Part shown: positions 1 through 4,605 of the stretch, in pieces | Layout of the letters: each line of letters starts with the position of its first letter | How positions within the stretch are numbered: the first letter of the stretch is position 1 | From: an uncultured Campylobacter sp. | GTDB taxonomy: Bacteria > Campylobacterota > Campylobacteria > Campylobacterales > Campylobacteraceae | DNA length: 5,761 bases | Assembly: GCA_938041615.1 (NCBI GenBank) | Contig: CALISV010000243.1 | Coordinates: forward strand, 1-5,761 | Reading direction: 5' to 3' | The notes under the pieces: generated by a model | Told to the model about the DNA's origin: nothing | Seen by the model: the letters and a program-made list of their open reading frames with translations, nothing else | Databases searched by the model: none | Program-made: the position numbers and the translations under genes

Positions 1-775
1 TAAATTTTGGATTATTTAGAGCTAGCAGTTTGGCGTTATCGTTTTCGTCGCGGCCGATGACCATTTTGGTACCGTTTGCCAGGCGCAGATGCCGTCCGAT
101 GCGCAGCAGCTGCATATCCGCGCTAGTCATATCCGGGTCAAATTTGACGAAATCTTTGATTTTATTTGAAAAGCTCTCGATCGTGAGCAAGCACCCGCCA
201 CCGGGCGTCTCAAATTCGCTAAAGCCGAATTCTTTGGCGAGGGCTAGCTGCCTTTTGCGGTCGCGCCCGCTGATGCCTAGCAGCTTACTGCGATCGACCC
301 AGCCTTCGCGCTCCGGTTTTGTGGGCTTCATCAGCTGCGCAGACATCGGGCGCAGGATGAGATCATCCTCGTCGCCCGCGGCGTTTTTGACCTGCGCCAT
401 CGCGTCGCGTCTTTGACTCATCGGACGCTGGCCGATCACCTCGCCGGTGGCGATAAAGCTAGCGCCTTCCGCGCTCATCATCGCAAGCGCCGTTTTAAAC
501 ATATATCCGTGGCAGTCGATGCAGGGGTTAAAGTGCTTGCCGTAGCCGTATTTGGGCGTAAAAAGTACGTCGCGTAGGTATTCGTTTCTGATATCGACTA
601 TCTTAAAATCAGCTCCGGCTTCGTTCGCGCGGCGGCGTAAAATTTCCATCTTTCCCTCGTCGCCGCTAAAGCCGATGTCGATGTGCACTGCCGTAACGTC
701 GATGCCTTGGTTTGTCAGCAGCTTGATGGCGATCATGCTGTCCAGCCCGCCGCTAAATAAAACTAATGCTTTCAT
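1..775 (-). CDS. ThiI-like PP-loop ATPase with NFACT-R-like domain, probable RNA sulfurtransferase (3' end beyond window)
   Basis: I read 258 residues on the minus strand, open to the window edge, so the C-terminus is missing. The start is ATG at 775-773, overlapping the dnaG stop (ATGA), with GAGGA 9 nt upstream. The N-terminus has a PP-loop, SGGLDSM (residues 8-14), which binds ATP and adenylates the target base in ThiI/MnmA-type enzymes. C85 and C88 lie in NPCIDCH, a setting like the NPC..C segment of some MnmA proteins, and C195 lies in GGGC (192-195). From about residue 200 the sequence resembles the NFACT-R RNA-binding fold, including VIGRDENDN (239-247). It looks orthologous to C. jejuni Cj1633, annotated only as ATP-binding. 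Thiolation of tRNA or another RNA is inferred from the family; no THUMP or rhodanese domain is visible. Coupling to dnaG seems positional. Confidence is high that the gene is real, moderate for the function. Confidence 0.88.
   Translation of the reverse strand, partial: MKALVLFSGGLDSMIAIKLLTNQGIDVTAVHIDIGFSGDEGKMEILRRRANEAGADFKIVDIRNEYLRDVLFTPKYGYGKHFNPCIDCHGYMFKTALAMMSAEGASFIATGEVIGQRPMSQRRDAMAQVKNAAGDEDDLILRPMSAQLMKPTKPEREGWVDRSKLLGISGRDRKRQLALAKEFGFSEFETPGGGCLLTIESFSNKIKDFVKFDPDMTSADMQLLRIGRHLRLANGTKMVIGRDENDNAKLLALNNPKF
137..148. repeat. Perfect 12-bp palindrome GTCAAATTTGAC
   Basis: This lies within the PP-loop gene, where the minus strand reads V-K-F-D (residues 210-213). It is the longest copy of the AAATTT-centred palindromic word in the window. 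It may be a chance product of an over-used codon pair (AAA TTT), or a member of the same repeat class seen in the aroC insert. Confidence 0.5.
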
Positions 776-2433
776 TTTTTAAGTTCCTCAATAATTTTTT
801 TTATTTTTGATAGTATTTGTTTTTTTTCCTCTAAAGGAATTTGTTTTGCCGAATATTCTTTGTGCAAATTCTCGTAAAATCTAACCTTTAAAAGAGCTAC
901 GTTTTTTAAAGTTTCTTCTTTATCTTTAAAAGAATCATAGTTTTTTTCAAACATCACTTCACGCACAGCCGCCTCTTCTTCTACGAATCCAGCTGCGATT
1001 GCTAAATAAGCGGATCTATGACAAACAAAATACTCGGGCTTTAAATTTTCTAAAATAATTTTTTTTAGTTCCTCATTCTCGATCACTGTTTTTAAAATTT
1101 GTATTTCTAGCATATCTTTGAATACGCGCCGATTTTTACCCAAATTTTGCATTTCGTAGGCCTGCATACGCTCCTGGGCGGCTTGCGTATTTGCGCCTCT
1201 AGTTAGCCAAAACGATCCATCGGCTATATTTAAAATTTTAGCCACAAGTGGCGCGTAGGAGTTTGCGACGATAGGCTTTAGGCTCGAGGTAAAGGCCTGG
1301 ATCGCTTCTAGCGCCTTTTGCTTTTGCACGGGGCGCGAGAGGTCAAAGCCGCTGGCTAAATGTCTGATGTAAAATTCACCGATCTCCGTGCCGCTTTCAA
1401 AAATTTGACGCAGATACTCTATCTTGCCCGCTACCACGATATCGGCGGGGTCTGCGCCGCCCTCTATGATGACTACGCTGCCGTCGATTTCGTTTTGCGC
1501 GAGCAGCAGGGCGGACTTCGTCGCGGCGTTTATGCCCGCGTCATCGCCGTCAAAGCACAAGATGACGCTAATCTCGCCGCGCTTTAAAAGCGGCAAGTGC
1601 TTGGTCGTGAGCGCGGTTCCTAGCACGGCTACGACGTTGTTAAAGCCCGCCTTGTGCAGCATGATGACGTCCATGTAGCCTTCGGTGATGATGATCTGAT
1701 TTTTGGTGAAAATTTCGCGCTTTGCCAGGTGGTAGCCGTAAAAAAGCGTGGACTTGTCAAAGACCGCGGACTGTGGCGAATTTACGTATTTAGCGGGGTT
1801 GCCGCTGATCGTGCGTCCGCCAAAACCCACGAGCCGTCCCGCGTGCGTGTAGATAGGAAAGGTGATGCGGTTTATGAAGCTAGCGTAGATGCCGTTTTCG
1901 TTTTGCTTTACGATACCGACTTCTAGGGCTTCTTTTGGCTCTATTTGCTCGTTTTGCAGTAGCCTTATCGTCTGTGCGCTCTCAGGCGCGAAACCTAGTT
2001 CAAATTTATCGATCAGCTCGTCTGTTATACCGCGCGAGTAGAGATACTCCACGGCCGCGGGCGTTTTATAAAGTAGCGAGCGGTAAAAGGCGTTTGCGTT
2101 TTCTAGGATGTGCTTGTTTTCCTTCGCCGGTTCGCCGCCGCGCACGTAGTTTAGCGTGAAATTTTGTAGTCCCGCGATCTTTTCGACGGCTTCGGGGTAG
2201 CTTAGCTTTTCGTAATCCATTACGAATTTGATCGCGTCGCCGCCGGCTTTGCACGAAAAGCAGTGAAATATCCCGCGCGACGGGCTCACGCTCATGCTCG
2301 GGTTTTTATCGTCGTGAAACGGGCAGACGCACACGAAGTTCGCGCCGCTTTTTTTTAGCGGCAGATAGTGCCCGACGACATCGACGATATCGGTTTGTGC
2401 TTTTAGTCTTTCTATTGATTTTGGATCGATCAT
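772..2433 (-). CDS. dnaG: DNA primase DnaG
   Basis: This 553-residue protein makes the short RNA primers for Okazaki fragments at the replication fork, working with the DnaB helicase. Domains in order: an N-terminal CHC2 zinc-binding domain with C37, H40, C58 and C61 (CPFH...HCFSC); the primase core with GFGGRTI (203-209) and KYVNSP (215-220); a TOPRIM fold with the metal-binding acidic residues E251 (EGYMDV) and D295/D297 (FDGDDAG); and a divergent helical C-terminal region (about 430-553), which in the family contacts DnaB. The length is close to the 581 residues of E. coli DnaG. The ATG at 2433-2431 is well supported because the N-terminus aligns with DnaG, but no Shine-Dalgarno precedes it and the -10 box sits 7 nt upstream, so a leaderless message is likely. 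The last 300 bases are very AT-rich compared with all neighbours. It is not next to rpsU or rpoD as in E. coli. The stop codon overlaps the next gene. Confidence 0.97.
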   Translation of the reverse strand: MIDPKSIERLKAQTDIVDVVGHYLPLKKSGANFVCVCPFHDDKNPSMSVSPSRGIFHCFSCKAGGDAIKFVMDYEKLSYPEAVEKIAGLQNFTLNYVRGGEPAKENKHILENANAFYRSLLYKTPAAVEYLYSRGITDELIDKFELGFAPESAQTIRLLQNEQIEPKEALEVGIVKQNENGIYASFINRITFPIYTHAGRLVGFGGRTISGNPAKYVNSPQSAVFDKSTLFYGYHLAKREIFTKNQIIITEGYMDVIMLHKAGFNNVVAVLGTALTTKHLPLLKRGEISVILCFDGDDAGINAATKSALLLAQNEIDGSVVIIEGGADPADIVVAGKIEYLRQIFESGTEIGEFYIRHLASGFDLSRPVQKQKALEAIQAFTSSLKPIVANSYAPLVAKILNIADGSFWLTRGANTQAAQERMQAYEMQNLGKNRRVFKDMLEIQILKTVIENEELKKIILENLKPEYFVCHRSAYLAIAAGFVEEEAAVREVMFEKNYDSFKDKEETLKNVALLKVRFYENLHKEYSAKQIPLEEKKQILSKIKKIIEELKK

Positions 2434-2440
2434 AAGCGAG

Positions 2441-2446
2441 ATTATA
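2441..2446 (-). promoter_or_regulatory. -10 box of the dnaG promoter
   Basis: On the minus strand this reads TATAAT, a perfect sigma-70 -10 hexamer. Only seven bases separate it from the dnaG ATG, which puts the expected transcription start at or within a base or two of the start codon. No TTGACA-like -35 is visible at the usual spacing. Campylobacter housekeeping promoters commonly lack a conserved -35, so this is not evidence against it. Confidence 0.72.
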
Positions 2447-2458
2447 CAATCGTTTTGC

Positions 2459-2464
2459 TATAAT
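2459..2464 (+). promoter_or_regulatory. Extended -10 box of the TPR-rnhA-rnc-aroC operon promoter
   Basis: The plus strand reads TGC followed by TATAAT, a perfect extended -10 (TGnTATAAT) starting at 2456. Transcription would begin near 2471. No -35 hexamer is evident. The downstream genes overlap one another with no room for further promoters in gaps, so this is the best candidate for driving the whole rightward operon. Confidence 0.72.
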
Positions 2465-2496
2465 CGGCGTTAAATTTGACTTTAGAAAGCGGCATT

Positions 2497-3522
2497 TTGG
2501 ATATATTTTTTATCGAATTTAGAGACCCGATTTTCGGTCTCGTGGTGCTAGTCGCCGCGGTGCTCGTGATCGCCGTTTTTAGCTATGCTTGGGGCGTTTT
2601 TAAGAGCAAAGACGAAAAGGCGGAGATCGCGGGATTTTTGAAAAAATTCGGCAAATCTCAGGGTCTTAGCGACGAAAACAAGCAGCTTTTAATAAACTCG
2701 GGCGCGGATACGGCTACGATGTGCTTTTTGGCGGGGACGTTTTCAAAAAGCGGGTATTTTGAAAAGGCTATCAACGTCTATGCCGTAGCTTTAGAGCGGG
2801 CTAAAAACCGAGCGGCAAAGGAGCAAATTTTTACCGATCTTGGGCAGACCTATTTTAAGGCAGGCTTTCTCGAGCGCGCAAAGAGCGTGTTTTTAGAGGC
2901 ACTAAAAATCTCTCCGCGAAATCAAATCGCGCTAAAATCCCTAACGATAATTTTTGAAAAACTAAAAGACTACGAGGGCGCATTGCAGGCTCTGGATGCC
3001 TTACAGGAGCTTGGCAGCGACGTGAGGGCGCAGACGGCGTATATCAAGGCACTGCAAATTTTAGCTGATAAAAGCAAGGACGAAGCCGCTAAAATCGGCG
3101 AAATTTTAGCCCTAAAGGACGAATTTGCGCTAGTGCGCCGAATGGCGATGGAGAGGTTAAATTTAAACGGCTCAGGACTTAAGGATTTTACCGATTTCCC
3201 GCCGCTTGAGGATGTTTTGGATTTAGTTTATTATCAAAACTCGCCCGTAAATTTAACCGATCCCGAGTATAAGAGCCTGTTTTTCATCAAAGGCATGAGC
3301 GACGAGGACGGCGCACCGCTGGGCTTTGAGCTAGAGGTTTTAAAGAGGCTAAAAGCAGCCGACTACGACAAGGCCGCGCTTAGCTTTAACTACGTTTGCA
3401 AGAGCTGCAAAAACGCCTTTCCGATGCATTTTTACCGCTGTCCGATGTGTAGCGAGCTAGGCAGCGTGCAAATTTTGCCTCACATCACGGAAAAATCCGA
3501 TGAAAACAGTATGCCTTTTTAG
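2497..3522 (+). CDS. Membrane-anchored TPR protein with C-terminal zinc ribbon, LapB/YciM-like
   Basis: The start is uncertain because there is no ATG. I prefer TTG at 2497 (protein MDIFFIEFRDP..., 341 residues), with weak AGAAAG 7 nt upstream. TTG at 2476 would add seven residues but leave a leader of only about 5 nt. With the 2497 start, a hydrophobic segment spans residues 12-32 and is followed by KSKDEK, which predicts a cytoplasmic C-terminal part. TPR-like helical pairs occupy about 71-173 (for example GYFEKAINVYAVALE and GFLERAKSVFLEAL). The C-terminus has a rubredoxin-like zinc ribbon, C301xxC304 and C315xxC318 (YVCKSC...YRCPMC). Membrane anchor, TPRs and terminal zinc ribbon together are the layout of E. 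coli LapB (389 residues), which guides FtsH to degrade LpxC and so limits lipopolysaccharide synthesis. The C. jejuni counterpart appears to be Cj1637c. The LapB role here is inference; the architecture is seen directly. First gene of the operon. Confidence 0.87.
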   Translation: MDIFFIEFRDPIFGLVVLVAAVLVIAVFSYAWGVFKSKDEKAEIAGFLKKFGKSQGLSDENKQLLINSGADTATMCFLAGTFSKSGYFEKAINVYAVALERAKNRAAKEQIFTDLGQTYFKAGFLERAKSVFLEALKISPRNQIALKSLTIIFEKLKDYEGALQALDALQELGSDVRAQTAYIKALQILADKSKDEAAKIGEILALKDEFALVRRMAMERLNLNGSGLKDFTDFPPLEDVLDLVYYQNSPVNLTDPEYKSLFFIKGMSDEDGAPLGFELEVLKRLKAADYDKAALSFNYVCKSCKNAFPMHFYRCPMCSELGSVQILPHITEKSDENSMPF

Positions 3523-3937
3523 CGACGGCTCGTGCCTGGATAACCCAGGGCCCGGCGGCTGGGCGTACATCCTAGAGTACGGCGAACACAAAAAAACGGC
3601 AAGCGGCGGGCAGGCGCACACGACAAACAACCAAATGGAACTACGCGCTGCGATCGAGGGGCTAAAAGCACTCAAACAGCCCTGCCGCGTGAAGCTCTAC
3701 ACCGATAGCTCATACGTCGCAAACGCCGTAAATGCGTGGCTAGAGGGGTGGGTAAAGAAAAGCTTTAAAAACGTAAAAAACGTCCCGCTGTGGCAGGAGT
3801 ATCTGGCTGCTAGCGAGCCGCACGAGGTCGAGGCGATCTGGGTCAAAGGCCACGCCGGACACCCGCAAAACGAGCTTTGCGACGAGATGGCGCGCGAGCA
3901 AGCAGTAAAGATAAAAAATAGCTTAAAAGGCGAATAA
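3500..3937 (+). CDS. rnhA: Ribonuclease HI
   Basis: RNase HI cleaves the RNA strand of RNA:DNA hybrids, removing Okazaki primers and R-loops in the cytoplasm. The protein has 145 residues (E. coli 155). The full active site is present: D9 (FSDGSCLDNPGPGGW), E47 (NNQMELRA), D69 (YTDSSYV) and D128 (NELCDEMA), plus the assisting H118 in VKGHAGH and N44. The basic, tryptophan-rich handle segment (about 80-98, WLEGWVKK) that grips the hybrid in E. coli-type enzymes is retained. The ATG lies inside the upstream TPR gene (23-nt overlap), with only a weak GGAAAA before it, so translation may depend on coupling to the TPR gene. The stop overlaps the rnc start by one base. Some Campylobacter annotations call this locus rnhB, but the motifs are type HI, not HII. 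Confidence 0.97.
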   Translation: MKTVCLFSDGSCLDNPGPGGWAYILEYGEHKKTASGGQAHTTNNQMELRAAIEGLKALKQPCRVKLYTDSSYVANAVNAWLEGWVKKSFKNVKNVPLWQEYLAASEPHEVEAIWVKGHAGHPQNELCDEMAREQAVKIKNSLKGE

Positions 3938-4605
3938 TGCGAAATTTGGAAGAGAAATTAGGATATAAATTTAAAGACGAAAAGCTGCTAAAAACCGCGC
4001 TCACGCACAAAAGCGTAAAAGGCGGCGCAAACAACGAGAGACTCGAATTTCTGGGCGATGCGGTGATGGATCTGGTGATCGGGGATTATCTTTTTCACAA
4101 ATTTTCGCGCCTAAGCGAAGGCGATCTAAGCAAACTAAGAGCCGCGCTCGTAAATGAAAAAAGCTTCGCTGAGCTGGCTAAATATCTAAATTTGGGCCAA
4201 CTCATCAACATCTCGCCGGCCGAGGAGCACAACGGCGGACGGCTAAAAGCTTCGATCTTATCAGACGCCTTCGAGGCGCTGATGGGCGCGATCTACCTAG
4301 AAAGCGGCTTTGACGCCGTGCGTGCGGCTAGCCTAAAGGCCTTTGAGAGATGCTACCCCGATATAAATTTCGACCGCATGGTAAAAGACTACAAAACCGC
4401 GCTGCAAGAGCTAACTCAAGCGCGCTTCGCCGAGATACCAAAATACGTGCTGGTCGGCTCAAAAGGCCCCGATCACAAGAAGGAATTTGAGATCGCTCTG
4501 ATGCTAAACGAGCGCGAGATCTCGCGAGCTGCGGGCAAGAGCAAAAAAGAAGCCGAGCAAAAAGCCGCCAAAACCGCGCTTGAGATTTTAGGAGAGGGCA
4601 AGTGA
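3937..4605 (+). CDS. rnc: Ribonuclease III
   Basis: This 222-residue enzyme cleaves double-stranded RNA, releasing the rRNA precursors and processing structured mRNAs and sRNA duplexes. The N-terminal catalytic domain (about 1-130) carries the signature NERLEFLGDAV (33-43) with E34, E37 and D41, then E61, and SDAFEALMGAIY with the metal ligands D110 and E113. A C-terminal dsRNA-binding domain occupies about 152-219, ending in the basic AGKSKKEAEQKAA segment. Length and order are normal for the family. The ATG shares one base with the rnhA stop (TAATG), with AAGG six bases upstream, so reinitiation after rnhA is likely. The enzyme is expected to act as a homodimer. Its end overlaps the aroC start. 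In E. coli RNase III cuts its own leader; no leader hairpin is visible here because rnc lies inside the operon. Confidence 0.98.
   Translation: MRNLEEKLGYKFKDEKLLKTALTHKSVKGGANNERLEFLGDAVMDLVIGDYLFHKFSRLSEGDLSKLRAALVNEKSFAELAKYLNLGQLINISPAEEHNGGRLKASILSDAFEALMGAIYLESGFDAVRAASLKAFERCYPDINFDRMVKDYKTALQELTQARFAEIPKYVLVGSKGPDHKKEFEIALMLNEREISRAAGKSKKEAEQKAAKTALEILGEGK
4590..4594 (+). promoter_or_regulatory. Ribosome binding site deciding the aroC GTG start
   Basis: AGGAG lies within the last codons of rnc, seven bases before GTG at 4602-4604. It is the strongest Shine-Dalgarno I noticed upstream of a gene in the window. It fixes a non-ATG start that also gives the expected chorismate synthase N-terminus (MNTFGRKLTLTTFGESH). 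Confidence 0.85.

Larger units (their letters stand above)
2440..2465. repeat. Inverted repeat formed by the two divergent -10 boxes
   Basis: GATTATA (2440-2446) and TATAATC (2459-2465) are perfect 7-bp inverted arms separated by 12 bp (CAATCGTTTTGC). The repeat is built from the two opposing -10 hexamers plus one extra base on each arm. It could simply be two promoters placed back to back, or a symmetric site for a regulator; the sequence alone does not decide. Confidence 0.7.

Noticed and set aside
30..782. Plus-strand open frames at 30-416 and 552-782
   Set aside because: They lie antisense to the PP-loop gene, have low-complexity Ser/Arg-rich translations and no family resemblance; the minus-strand reading has clear motifs.
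776..1120. AT-rich 3' end of dnaG as an intergenic region or pseudogene
   Set aside because: The frame is uninterrupted to a stop that overlaps the next start, and the total length suits a primase.
1360..2254. Small open frames opposite or within dnaG (1360-1587, 1424-1678, 1654-1926, 1935-2159, 2066-2254)
   Set aside because: All are covered by the well-supported primase frame, including its TOPRIM and core motifs; they are expected by-products of GC-rich coding DNA.
2434..2496. Riboswitch or small RNA in the divergent gap
   Set aside because: At most 63 bases separate the genes and both are filled by promoter elements; no structured leader fits.
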